Source: Myxocyprinus asiaticus
Lineage: Eukaryota; Chordata; Actinopteri; Cypriniformes; Catostomidae
DNA: 64,000 bases
Assembly: GCF_019703515.2 (NCBI RefSeq)
Contig: NC_059385.1
Location: 34,832,001 to 34,896,000 of the forward strand
Reading direction: 5' to 3'
Shown here: piece by piece, positions 37,526-50,648 of the stretch
Position numbering within the stretch: the first letter of the stretch is position 1
Layout of the letters: each line of letters starts with the position of its first letter
Program-made: the position numbers and the translations under genes
The notes under the pieces: model-generated
Told to the model about the DNA's origin: nothing
Seen by the model: the letters and a program-made list of their open reading frames with translations, nothing else
Database searches by the model: none

Positions 37526-39944
37526 TTATAATGGCGAAATAGGGGCAAGAACTGCCTGTTCAATAACAAACCAGGGAGGGGCTCTCTCAGGTGGAAGTGA
37601 CCAATGAGCCAAATGTCTGAGACTGAACGCATAGTAATAAAACAAAGTCTTGGGTAGGCCTAGCCCTCCTTTGTCTATCAGCCTATGTAACTTATTAAAA
37701 TGCAGTCTGGGACGTTTACTATTCCAAATGAAGGACTTCGCTATGCTATCAAATTCCTTGAAATAAGAGAGGGGGACATCTACAGGGAGAGATTGTAGCA
37801 GGTAGTTAAATTTTGGAATACAATTAATTTTAATAACATTAACCTTCCCAATCACCTGATGACATCGCTCGAAAACCTTTTTATTAAAGGGTCAAAATTA
37901 ACACAAAATAGATCAGACAAATTTGCTGGGAATAAAATCCCCAAATACTTAATGCCCTGTTTGGGCCACTGGAAGGCACCCGGCTGAAAAGCCATTACTG
38001 GGCAGTACGCTGTCAAAGCCAAAGCTTCGGATTTAGCCCAATTGACTTTGTATCCTGAGAACTTGGAAAAGGAATTAATAATTCTGTGGAGGCAAGGCAA
38101 AGATCTAGTAGGTTCAGAGACAAATAATAAAATATCATCTGCGTAAAGCAGAAGCTTATGCGGCACACCTCCCGCCACCACCCCTGGACAATCATCCTAG
38201 TTGGATCAGGGAAATTGGACGGTAACTTTTACACTCGCTTGGATCTTTGTCCTTTTTAAGAATCAGACTGATCCAGGCTTGTGTCATGGTTGGAGGAAGT
38301 TTTCCGTCCTTTAATGATTCAGTATAAACTTCTAACAAAAGTGGAGCCAGTTCTGTAGCATAAGATCTAAAAAATTCTGCAGCAAAACCATCTGGCCCCG
38401 GAGACTTGCTAGTAGGTAGGGACTTAATTACCTTGTCAAGCTCCTCCAAGGTTATCTCAGAATCAAGAGAGTTTTTTTGCTCAATCGTCAGTTTAGGAAG
38501 ATCTAATGGTTCCACAAAGTTTCTAATATCTTCATCAATAGACAAAGACGTAGAACTATAAAGATCAATATAGAATTCTTTAAAAGCATTATTAATATAT
38601 AATAATAATAATAATAATAATAATTTTATTTATCACACATTATACATTTGCACATATACAGTGAAATTCTTCTTTTTCACATATCCCAGCTAGGCTGGGG
38701 TCAGAGTGCAGGGTCAGCCCTGCACTCTCAGCCATCTATATCAATGGCTGAGGTAAATATTTCACCACCAGCAGATTTCACTGAGGGAATGGTAGAAAAA
38801 GAATCTCTCTGCTTTATATATCTAGCCAAAAGCTTCCCTGCTTTGTCACCCGACTCAAAGTATGACTGTCTTGCCCTGAATAACCAAAACTCCACCTTCT
38901 GCGACAAAATAGTATTATATCTATATTTCAATCGGGTCAATTCTCTGAGGCCATCAGCTGACATACGGCACTTCAGCTCTGCCTCTGCACTTTTAATATT
39001 TCCTTCCAACTCCACAAGTTCTCGTGCTTTGGATTTTTTGATGAATGGAGGCATACTGTATGATCTGGCCCCTAAGAACCGCTTTAAGTGCCTCCCAAGC
39101 CACGCCCACAGAGGATACTGAGGACCAGTTGGTCTCCATATAAACATTGATTTCAGTCTTTAACATTTGTTGGAAATCAGGATTTTGCAGAAGGGATACA
39201 TTAAGGCGCCAACTATATGATTTCTTTTTCTCTATATGTGGCAACACCTCTAAACTCACCAGGGCATGATCTGAGACTAAAATGTTTCCAATTGAGCAAT
39301 CAACAACAAATGAAATTAGGGATTTGGATATCAAAAAACAAAAAAAATCTATTCTACAATAAATCTTATGGACTGATGAAAACAAATGTATAGTCCCTAC
39401 CGGACGGGTTCAAAAGTCTCCACATATCTGAAAGACCAAGATTTTTACACATCCTGTGAAGCGTCAGTGTTGCTCTAGGGGGCTTACACACTTTTGCTTC
39501 ACTATGATCAAGGACTGAATCCATCAAAAGATTAAAGTCTCCTCCCAATATTATATCATGAGGGGTGCCAGCGGCTTGCAAAATCCCTTCAAGATCTATA
39601 AAAAAGCCCTGATCATCAGCATTAGGTGCGTAAATATTAGCCAAAATCAACCTTTGCCCTTGAATTTCAGCTAAAACAATAATGACTCTTCCTAATTTAT
39701 CTTTAATCTGTTTGAGACATTTGAATTGTCTCAAACAGATTAAAGCAATTAAGAAAACATATCCACCCCATATCTTCCCAAATTTTTCAGCTTCCTGCAG
39801 GGAGAGACGTGTTTCTTGAAGAAACACTATATCATATTTCTTACGTTTGAGAAAAGTAATAACCTTCCTTCTTTTTATGGGGTGCCCCAACCCATTCACA
39901 TTCCATGTGGAGAGAGATAGTACACTTATATTAACAACTGACAT
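37526..39944 (-). pseudogene. L1 copy B ORF2 (endonuclease and part of RT)
   Basis: Endonuclease: MSVVNISVLSLSTWNVNGLG at 39944, QETRLSLQEAEKFGKIWGGY, ILANIYAPNADDQGFFIDLE, IILGGDFNLLMDSVLDHSEA and the SDHALVSLEVLPH end near 39270. RT: LPTSKSPGPDGFAAEFFRSY near 38420, YRPISLIQLG, then a direct jump to LLYADDILLFVSEPTRSLPC. The RT blocks between (normally DFxKAFD and the GCPLSP-type motif) are deleted, although the YADD is present. Also an insertion at about 38596-38752 and an inverted duplication at 39702-39744. Not functional. Confidence 0.92.
38596..38752. repeat. Small insertion in L1 copy B: (AAT)n plus a LINE-like fragment
   Basis: Starts with an (ATA)n tract at 38598-38622 followed by TTTATTTATCACACATTATA and ATATCCCAGCTAGGCTGGGG, a fragment common in fish LINE ends. 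L1 sequence continues on both sides. Confidence 0.6.
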
Positions 39945-40259
39945 ATTGATATAATAGAAAAAATAAATTGTGTGCCAAAAACTAAATTATGAAGACCACA
40001 TTCCCCATTAGTGAAACAATCAACCCCCGAACATCCCCCCGAACAAAACAAACAGAAAAAAGAAAAACATGCGCATTAACCCCGCGCACGACAGCGCCAA
40101 CCGGCGACAATCCCTCTAAACTCAAAAGGTCCATGAACGCCCACGAGCCCCCACGACAACTTTGCCATCAGATTGCTCAATTCTGCCTCACAAATTTGTG
40201 AGGCAAAATTACATAACAGAAAATACTTTGTGAAATAAACCCAGTCAATAGGAAGAATG

Positions 40260-40900
40260 AACACAAAGAATGTGTATATTTATTCACAGAACTGTCTCAA
40301 AGAGGTGATCTTCCACAAAACGAATTCCAGCTGATATAAAACCGTTCAGATTCCTCGGAAAGACAAATGAATGTTCAGTGAGCCAGCTGTTATAAGTTCA
40401 AACGGATGACGTAATCATTCCAATGTCTCGTTAAAAAAAAAAAAAAAAAAACTCAAAACAAACTACAGCCAGCAGGAGGAATAAGCACGAAGAACGAACA
40501 GATTAATCCACAGCTGTTCCAAAGAAGTGTTATTCAACAGAACAAGCTCCAGCCGCTAGGTGGAACCAATACAAAAAGAAACAAAACCGACATCCCGGTT
40601 CCCCGGATGATCGAGTCAATTCACTCAGAGGCTGCATAAAGTATATACCATGACTTACATAATCCGTCAGCTTTATAAAAGACATCCTTTGTGTGAGCAT
40701 GTAGATATTTTGCGGTCATCCATAGTGTCCACTCTCAATCTGTCCGGGAACTTCAATGCAAAAGTTTCTTTAAGGAAAGTGTTATTCACAAAACAAGCTC
40801 CAGCCGCACGGTGGAGCCAACGCAAAAAACCTAAAATGTCGCCCAGCTTCCTCAAGAGTAAGTACAGCGAGTCAGGCCCACTCACATGAGAAACATCCAA
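40260..40900 (-). repeat. Duplicated ORF1-end/spacer segment in L1 copy B
   Basis: The spacer holds two related copies, about 255 bp apart, of AGAACAAGCTCCAGCCGC-type sequence (40540-40575 and 40793-40830). The frame 40673-40900 repeats the ORF1 C-terminus in diverged form (ETFALKFPDRLRVDTMDDRK against ILFALMFPAKLRIETKVGRK at about 41000). Confidence 0.75.
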
Positions 40901-40904
40901 TGGT

Positions 40905-41735
40905 TTACTCAGACATTGATTCTATAAAAGATATTGCCTGATTTGGACATGTGAATACTTTGCGACCGACCTTCGTTTCTATTCTCAGTTTGGCAGGAAA
41001 CATTAGAGCAAACAAGATCTTTTTCTGATGTAAGAGTTTCTTGCATTCCTTGAACTGATCGCGTTTCTCTCGTCGAACTCGCAAAGTCCAGGAACAAGAA
41101 AATATTATGGTTCTTCCAAGAAAGCTTCCCTTTACTCCTCGCCTGGCGCAACACAAGATCTTTATCGAATGATCTCAGAAATCTGGCCAGAATCGATCTG
41201 GGCCTATCTCCCTCAGCAGATCTGTGAGCTGGGACTCTGTGAGCTTGCTCGATTTGTCATGTCGAGCAGACTTGGGAAAAACTCGTCTAGGAATTTCACC
41301 ATATCTCTGCCCTCCTCATGCTCAGGAATTCCAACAATTCGAACGTTATTCCTGCAGTTTCTATTCTCAAGATCTTCAAGCTTTTCAAGGAGATGTTCCA
41401 AATCAACTTTGGTCACGGGCATATTAGCGGTTAATTCCCTCTCCGAAGATTCCAGAAAATCGATTCGTTTTTCCAACATCAGTCACTCTTGTAGCTAACT
41501 TGGAGAATTTTGTTTCCATCGCCGTAATCAATCGACGTATTAGAGCGAGATCCTCCAAGTCAGCAAGAATCTTCGTCAACATCACCGACATGTTGGACAA
41601 CTGACGCTGGATTCTTTCTCCCGCCATGCCATCCAAATCGAGTCCCTGGTCTGTAGACCTGTCGGGGCTTTCATTCTGAACACGTAAGTATCTTTTAATG
41701 TCTCCAGAGCCCGAGGATTTTGACTTCTTTGCCAT
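40905..41735 (-). pseudogene. L1 copy B ORF1 (Transposase_22-type), broken
   Basis: Starts MAKKSKSSGSGDIKRYLRVQ at 41735. Coiled-coil (TKILADLEDLALIRRLITAM), then in another frame DFLESSERELTANMPVTKVD and the RRM-like ENRNCRNNVRIVGIPEHEEG. The C-terminal domain FKECKKLLHQKKILFALMFP ends near 40905 in a third frame. Frameshifts near 41470 and 41200. Confidence 0.9.
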
Positions 41736-41844
41736 GTTTTACAACAAAGGGCAAATGTGTAACTGGGTGTATCAAATTTCACCAGATTATAACACGTCCG
41801 CTCCTTGCATGGCGTCCTTGGCTATCATTTATTTTTTTATTTTT

Positions 41845-42870
41845 TTATTTGTGGAGCAGTCTCAATGAACTTCAGTGCCAGTAGTAGAGCATTTGCCTCG
41901 CACCAAAAACTGAACTTTGGTCAGGGATGCGTATACCCTGACACAGTTGATTTGTTGCAAAAGCTGCTGCCACTTGATTTCCAGATTTAGATCCATCTGT
42001 GTATATTGGGATATGTTGTGGGATCACTGCTCTTATGTCCAGAAATTGTTGATGATAATCATTCGGATATGTTTTTGATTTTTGGTTTCTTGTTAAATCC
42101 AGATGGATTTTGGGCTTTTTGAGATCCTATGGAGGAATTTTGCAAAAATGTGTCTGTTCCAAAATGTTTAAATCCACTTTCAGATTCTCCAGATGGGTTT
42201 TTATACATAGGTCATATGGATGAATGTAACTTGGTTTTCTTTCATATATTGTTGAATGCTGAATTGAAAAAACGCTGGATAGGTTGGATTTTCTTTATTT
42301 GTTTTAAGTTTGGTTGCATATTGTAAGGCCAACTTTAGGCGTCCGATTTCCAAGGAAGGTTCATTGGCTTCCGCATATAAACTTTGGATTGGTGATGTTC
42401 TGTAGGCTCCCAAAGCCAGTCGTATACCTTGGTGGTGTACAGTATCCAAAAGTCGTATGTATGATTTCCTAGCTGATCCATAAATGATATTTCCATAGTC
42501 CAGCTTTGAGCAAATCATGGTTCTGTACAAGTTCATAAGAGTTGAACTGTCTGCTCCCCATTTGGTTTTGGATAAAACCTTTAAAACATTCATAGCTTTA
42601 AAAAAAAAATTCAGTAATTTAATATGAGGAATAAAAGACAGTTTGCTGTCAAAGGTGATACCAAGAAACCTGTTCTCTTTAACTTTAATGGGGACTCCGT
42701 CCATAAACAACTCTGGTTCATTGTGCAATGAACGAAGCTGACAGAAATGCATACAGATAGTTTTTGTTTCACTGATATTTCCTTCCAAGTTATAAAAACT
42801 AAGACACAGAGGCCCACAGTCCACACTGGAATTCCTCCGGGAAATAAATGTAAAGACAGCCAAGACGGCA
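41845..42870 (-). mobile_element. I-type LINE, RT C-terminal part (split by L1 copy B)
   Basis: Upstream half of the element whose RNase H end is at 36080-36835. Begins near 42870 and runs down to the L1 copy B insertion at about 41845-41815. Confidence 0.85.
41960..42863 (-). pseudogene. RT C-terminus of an I-type LINE
   Basis: Minus frame 42201-42863 reads ETKTICMHFCQLRSLHNEPE, VKENRFLGITFDSKLSFIPH, the LDYGNIIYGSARKSYIRLLD block, and HHQGIRLALGAYRTSPIQSL, typical of I/Jockey-type non-LTR RT tails. Downstream, GSKSGNQVAAAFATNQLCQG near 41900-41990 is the start of RNase H. The catalytic RT motifs are upstream and missing, so this is a 5'-truncated copy. Confidence 0.88.
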
Positions 42871-42874
42871 CCCT

Positions 42875-45328
42875 AAAATCTGAATCAACCCTGTGGAAAT
42901 GAGACAAAACGCACATCTGCCTAACCTTAACCGTCTTGAGAACAAAGGTAGATCTATGGATGCACCAAGACCCCTCCTCGTCCATGTTGTAAATCAGAAA
43001 TGCCCTAAACGTTAATGGTCATCACATGACTGATACAGCCATCTCAGCAAGGAGACCCTCACCCCTAAAGGGCAGAGGTGTTAGTCAGTATAATCATCAT
43101 GTGCTAAAAAGTCATTACCAAGACACAGCTAAAGCAGACACCCTCAAGAAACCACCTTAATTGTAATGGGCAACACATAATTCCAACATTACGACTTCTT
43201 TGTTATTGAACCAATTTCTATGTTTAAAATTAAACTAAGAGGAATCATGAGACATTCTCTCTGATCATTATTCTGCAAACAGCAGCTTAAAAGGATCTAT
43301 GAACTTTGACACAATTGCTGGACACTCAAATCTGACTTTACGCTTCACAATGCACACAACCAAGTTTTATATGCTAACATGCGTCACATGATGTCTAATT
43401 GTGGTTAGAATCATAGAATGCATTATTCTGACCTTGTGCATACATGATGCACACTTATACAATGTATAATAATGTATATTTCAATTTTAATGTGTAGTGA
43501 AGTAACCACAAAGAGAAAGTATGTCATGTTTCATATGTAAATGTTTGTCTGTTTACGTAGAGAATGCTGATGTTAACAAATGTCATGTCTCTTGCACTGA
43601 TTTCATTATATAAAAGTCAGGATAAAAGTATGCTTTTTTTCTGGGCAGGAAAACTGAGGAAACATAGAACAAAGATTCATAAATTAATTATCTTGAGGGG
43701 AGGACACCTTGTCCACAGGCCCTCTGAAAAGCCACCTTGGATTGGCTTAGATTGGCCTCTTCAGGGTGTGACCAAACAGATATGGTTAAAAGGCCAGCCT
43801 GAACAACCCCTCTCGCTCTTCTCTGCTCTACAGCTTACACACACTTTAATCTCTGTCCCAGGAAGTCCCAAGTCTCCCTTGCGTGAGGCCTCGCTTCTGG
43901 GGCTCTAACTGGTCATTCCATCACCCATCCATCAAACCAAACAAAGACCTCCTGGAACTGAACCAAGCCAAAGGACTTCAATGAACTCCACAAGCCAAAC
44001 AATGCAAGTACAGACCTCCATACTTTCTTTCATTTAATTCAAGTAACCCAATCTCAAATCACGGTGTACAAGAGGAGTGCCCTTTCAGAGCATTGCGGGA
44101 GTTTTCAAACTCCATTCTGTCCGACTTCTACAGAGATGTCGAAGTCATCGTTTCAAAGCCCCGCCTGATCATTCTAGCACTGAACTATCCGGCATCCATG
44201 ATCTTAAACGGAGGTCCAAAACACAACCAGAACTTTCTACAGACCCGGCCAAAGAACCAAAGCAAAGCAACAATACACATGTACATTTAAATACTTAAGA
44301 TAACCCGATTGCAAATCGAGGTATACTATATGATGTATCGATGGTTCTCAGGGCATGGTCTATAGACTCCATAAAGTTAAATTTTCTCTGTTACAGATAA
44401 TTTCCATTCACCTTCTGTTACAGCTCACTCACCAACCTGTTTTTATGTTTGTATATGTGTGTTAGTTTAGTTTGATGTTGTAGATTAGCGATAAAGTCTT
44501 GTTTGTATTCAATTGACTGTGTATTTTATCAAATCATATTGGTCCCTAAAAATCTGTCAATCCTAAAAAGTTGTGTTGCTCAAACCATATTTAAATCTAT
44601 TTGTGATATTATTTTCAATGGCCATGAAAGTAGTATTACTGTAAGAATTAATCTTCAACTCATCGCTGGCCGAAGACTATGATTGAACGTAAACATTAAT
44701 TCTTTTAATATTTCTCAAATCAATCGTTAATCCCCTTGTTGAGCTAAATTCCTTACATTAGTGGTTGGAAAATTATGCAGGCATAAGCTTAAAGCCATAA
44801 GCCAACAATAATGCAAATTCCTTACATATAATTGGTGATGAATGCTGGCAGTTGTAAATATACCCTGTCACAAAGTTACTAATTCCATACAGAATTAATT
44901 GATCCCTAGCCTATAACTATAGCCACAACTATTGGTTGGATCATAAAGGAGCTGTAAGCGATTTGTTCATGGAAAAGTATGTCAATCATTTTTTTGTTCT
45001 CATAGTGTTGAATTTGAAGCAGATCATTGAGGCTATGATTCATGATGTTTGTCAGCTGAGGGCACTCTTGTGCCACTGTTGAATTTGACAACCACAGGAA
45101 CAAACAATGCTGCTCTTTTGCTCAGTTTTGGTCTCAAAATGATCTTTGGAGGGCAGGGTTTTGGAATGAGGTGGCATGGTTAATTCAACGGCTCAGTCAC
45201 ATGAAAGCTTCAGAACGCTAAAATCGCTTACAGCACCTTTAAAAATGCATGGAATTTCTGTAACCATCATAACTTTAAAACTGCATACCTTGTTGACATG
45301 TTAATGCTTTCCATCTATCTATCTTAAA
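42875..45328. other. map3k1 intron, possible LTR-like segment
   Basis: No open frame with a recognisable product. It holds imperfect direct repeats (AAGTAACCCAATCTCAAATC at 44041 and a related stretch at 44297) and an AATAAAG-like GATAAAGTCTTG near 44489, features that could belong to a solo LTR. No defined ends, so left unassigned. Confidence 0.25.
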
Positions 45329-45330
45329 TG

Positions 45331-46891
45331 TAGAGTTGTGCTCAAAAGTTTGCATACCCTGGCAGAAATTGTGACATTTTGGCATTGATTTTGAAAATGA
45401 CTGATCATGCAAAAAAATAGTCTTTTATTTAAGGATAGTGATCATATGAAGCCATTTATTATCACATAGTTGTTTGGCTCCTTTTTAAATAATGATGATA
45501 ACAGAAATCACCCAAATGGCCCTGATCAGAAGTTTACATACCCTTGAATGTTTGGCCTTGTTACAGACACACAAGGTGACACATACAGGTTTAAAATGGC
45601 AATTAAAGATTAATTTCCCCACACCTGTGGTTTTTTAAATTGCAATTAGTGTCTGTGTATAAACAGTCAATGAGTTTGTTAGCTCTCACGTGGATGCACT
45701 GAGCAGGCTAGATACTGAGCCATGGGAAGCAGAAAAGAACTGTCAAAAGACCAGCGTAACAAGGTAATGGAAGATATCCAAAGCCTTGAAAATGCCAGTC
45801 AGTACTGTTCAATCACTTATTAAGAAGTGGAAAATTCAGGGATCTCTTGATACCAAGCCAAGGTCAGGTAGACCAAGAAAGATTTCAGCCACAACTGCCA
45901 GAAGAATTGTTCGGAATACAAAGAAAAACCCACAGGTAACCTCAGGAGAAATACAGGCTGCTCTGGAAAAAAAATGGTGTGGTTGTTTCAAGGAGCACAA
46001 TACGACGATACTTGAACAAAAATGAGCTGCATGGTCGAGTTGCCAGAAAGAAGCCTTTACTGTGCCAATGCCACAAAAAAGCCCGGTTACAATATGCCCG
46101 ACAACACCTTGACACGCCTCACAGCTTCTGGCACACTGTAATTTGGAGTGACGATACCAAAATAGAGCTTTATGGTCACAACCATAAGCGCTATGAGGAG
46201 TCAACAAGGCCTATGATGGTGGCTCACTGATGTTTTGGGGGTGTGTGAGCTCTAAAGACACGGGGAATCTTGTGAAAATTAATGGCAAGATAAATGCAGC
46301 ATGTTATCAGAAAATACTGACAGACAATTTGCATTCTTGCGCACGAAAGCTGCGCATGGGACGCTCTTGGACTTTTCAGCATGACAATGACCCTAAGCAC
46401 AAGGCCAAGTTGACCCTCCAGTGGTTACAGCAGAAAAAGGTGAAGGTTCTGGAGTGGCCATCACAGTCTCCTGACCTTAATATCATCAAGCCACTCTGGG
46501 GGGATCTCAAACGTGTGGTTCATGCAAGACGACCAAAGAATTTGCATGACCTGGAGGCATTTTGCCAAGACGAATGGGCAGCTATACCACCTGCAAGAAT
46601 TTGGAGCCTTATAGAAACTATTACAAAAGACTGCATACTGTCATTGATGCTAAAGGGGGCAATACACAGTATTAAGAACTAAGGGTATGCAGACTTTTGA
46701 ACAGGGGTCATTTCATTTTTTTCTTTGTTGCCATGTTTTGTTTTATGATTGTGCCATTCTGTTATAACCTACAGTTGAATATGAATCCCATAAGAAATAA
46801 AAGAAATGTGTTTTGCCTGCTCACTCATGTTTCCTTTAAAAATGGTACATATAGGTATCCAAGGGTATGCAAACTTTTGAGCACAACTGTA
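45331..46891 (+). mobile_element. Tc1/mariner element, full length with both ends
   Basis: Left GAGTTGTGCTCAAAAGTTTG after TA (45331-45332), and right complement CAAACTTTTGAGCACAACTG before TA (46890-46891). 1.56 kb. The most complete Tc1 copy here, the same family as 17004-17912. Antisense to map3k1. Confidence 0.97.
45722..46682 (+). pseudogene. Tc1-type transposase, near-complete with frameshifts
   Basis: Starts MGSRKELSKDQRNKVME, then loses about 30 codons of the first HTH region compared with the copy at 17395. HTH MPVSTVQSLIKKWKIQGSLD and RPRKISATTARRIVRNTKKN follow in another frame, then RSTIRRYLNKNELHGRVARK, VIWSDDTKIELYG (first Asp), SLMFWGCVSSKDTGN, FQHDNDPKHKAKLTL (second Asp) and SQSPDLNIIKPLWGDLKRVV, where the usual third Glu of NPIENLW is replaced by Lys. 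Ends with IHSIKN and TAA at 46680-46682. One extra A near 45969 and a short deletion near 46200 shift the frame. Confidence 0.93.
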
Positions 46892-46894
46892 CAT

Positions 46895-47145
46895 ATAGTT
46901 ATTTTAAACACAAGTATACTGTAAGTTCATGGGGGGAGCAGAATTACTTATATGTAAGAAGGGGCGGGGGTCCTTCAAGGAACAAACCGTAAAGCGGTAC
47001 AAATAGCGGGTTTGCTGCTTAAGAAATCAATCAAGTATATCGTATGTGCACTCTCCTGACAGGCAGGACTGGCAACGAGCAACAGCCACAGAAATAAAGA
47101 GCTCACGATGAGAGAAAGGCATTGGGATGGATGGACAGTTAGTGA
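46895..47145. other. Intronic DNA, nothing recognised
   Basis: GC-richer than its surroundings (GGGGCGGGGG near 46960), no feature defined. Confidence 0.3.
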
Positions 47146-47146
47146 T

Positions 47147-47420
47147 GCCAGCTTCCATGGCTATTTTCATGGCGAAAAACAAGTTAAAACATATTAAAAT
47201 CTACAGTGAAAAAAAAAACCAATATAAGGCTTTCGAAATTTGTTTTCATTAAGAACTACCTGATTCAGGGTTGACTTTGTTAAAAATCTCTTCAAACGTG
47301 TTTGCTGAGTAAAATAATTTCCCAAAAGAAATAAAACCAGCACAATCCAATAAAATATGCTTCAAAGATAGTGGACTCTGGCATGCAGGAGCATAATGGT
47401 GGATCGTCATCTGATATTAA
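47147..47420 (-). mobile_element. I-type LINE 3' UTR fragment, second copy
   Basis: GATGCCAGCTTCCATGGCTA and the following 270 bp match the 3' UTR at 36130-36400, with similar words at the same spacing (CCAGTAAAATATG / CCAATAAAATATGC). It is a short 5'-truncated insertion. Confidence 0.75.
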
Positions 47421-47424
47421 AAAC

Positions 47425-49031
<1,607 letters not shown>

Positions 49032-49142
49032 TTACACACTATTCCAAAAGAGCATTTAAAATCAACCTGAAACAAGTGTTTACTTCTGTTTTTATGACAT
49101 ATTTCTGTTTTGACCTGCATTCCATACTAGCTGAACTGAAAA

Positions 49143-49664
49143 TACACTGCCTGGCTAAAAAGTTGCATACTCTAATATGTCATTGGACCATCTTTAGCTT
49201 TGATTACGGAGTGCATTTGTCGTGGAATTTTTCCGACCAAGTGTTTTAGTGATCTTCGATCACAATCATCCAAGATTTTTTTTCCGACCACATTTCTTCC
49301 ACGAAGCTGACAGTTCACCTCTCATTATCCTTCCAGGTTTTAATGCTGCGTTGGACAGTTCTTAACCCAATTCCAGTGATATCAGCAATATCCTTAGTTG
49401 TTTTCTTTGCTTGATGCAGGCCAATAATTTGCCCCATCTGAAATAATTTGCCCCTTCACAGTAACACCTTTTCCACGACCATGGGGAACGTCTTCCGACA
49501 TGGTTGTTTAAGAAATGAGAAGCTACACACTGCATCAGTTAGAGTTAAAAGAATTGTTGCCAGCTGAAACATATTAATCACTGCAATAATGATTCAATCA
49601 TAAGCTCTTAAGTATCTGCTTATTTAAACCCAAAAGGCAAGGTTTTATTTGGCCAGGCAGTGTA
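49143..49664 (-). mobile_element. Deleted Tc1/mariner-type element with CACTGCCTGGC ends
   Basis: Left CACTGCCTGGCTAAAAAG from 49145 and right complement CACTGCCTGGCCAAATAA to 49662, with TA on both sides. 518 bp, an internally deleted copy. Lies 143 bp upstream of the exon at 48908-48999. Confidence 0.88.
49260..49501 (-). pseudogene. Transposase N-terminal remnant of the 49143 element
   Basis: Starts MSEDVPHGRGKGVTVKGQII at 49501. After a local duplication (GGGGCAAATTATT twice) the frame shifts to QAKKTTKDIADITGIGLRTV, a helix-turn-helix, followed by a stop. The catalytic domain is deleted. Confidence 0.75.
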
Positions 49665-50102
49665 AGAGGGTGAAAATAAGTGACATCACCCAAAAGGAAA
49701 TAGGGTGTAAAAATGTGTCAATGCATCGCGGTGCATCGATCTGTCATAGAAATTTTGATGCATAGATTACAGAATTTAAGAATTGATTATCATTATATAT
49801 TAACAGCCCATGTGGCAATCACATATCACACGAACCTTCTCGCAACAGACACGGAGCGGAGCATGCAAGATTGAAGGGAAATAAAGCGCACTTTGAAATA
49901 AAGAAAGTTTATGCTTCTGAGTTCACCCCATGAACCTACAAAAGATAAAATGGATAGATATAGGGATGGATGCTGTCGAGTTCATTTTTCGGTGTCATTA
50001 TTCAAAACTGTTTGCATCCATCTGACCAAATTAAATGCATTGTTGTTGTCTTCTTATCGGATTGCGATAAATTATGTTCATATCACTTTTGCATCTCCAT
50101 AA

Positions 50103-50240
50103 AATAAAAAGAATCAGAATCAGAATGAGCTTTACTGCCAAATATGCTTACACATACAAGGAATTTGTCTTGGTGACAGAAGCTTTCAGTGCACAAACAA
50201 TACAACAACAAGACAGAGATAATAAAAAAATAATTACATT
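50103..50240 (+). repeat. Fish LINE-type fragment (GAATCAGAATGAGCTTTACT)
   Basis: AATCAGAATGAGCTTTACTG followed by ACACATACAAGGAATTTGTC and TGACAGAAGCTTTCAGTGCA, a stretch I recognise as very common in teleost genomes. Short, with no coding frame of its own. Confidence 0.6.
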
Positions 50241-50648
50241 ACATTCCCTTGCACTATGATGGGATAATAGAACTAAAAAAATGTATTTCTCCATAAAACA
50301 GTTTAACCACAAATAGAACTTGGCTTAAATAAATGTTATTGCTGGGCAGACATTGGCTGTGAACAAAACCACCCACTAGTTCATTTATTCTCTTTACAGT
50401 GAGTGCTACAGAATATGGAGTGATTTCAGACTGTTCTGAAGGGAACAAAACAGATGATTAAAGTCACCTGGGATTGGTCAATGACATGCGGCAGCCGCGA
50501 AAAGACAAAGACATAAAAACATTTGGCGCCATGCGAGGGTCGGACGTGTGAATGGCGAGCTCTACGCACTTTGCTAGTTTTAATACTTTATGTAATAAAC
50601 CGATGAGATTCGATACACTCCGATTCTTAACTGTTCTAGGAAGACAAT

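Larger units (their letters stand above)
36885..41815 (-). mobile_element. L1-type LINE copy B, nearly full length
   Basis: Runs from the 5' region near 41815 (CACGTCCGCTCCTTGCATGG, complement) through ORF1, spacer and ORF2 to about 36885, where it ends in the middle of the ORF2 C-terminus (AAGGTGGGTGTGTCTTTAAG). Its 3' tail is missing. It is in the same orientation as map3k1 and copy A, and is nested in an I-type LINE. Confidence 0.92.

Noticed and set aside
43564..44298. Open frames of 114 and 73 codons
   Set aside because: No recognisable domains, no exon borders, and located in a repeat-like intron block.
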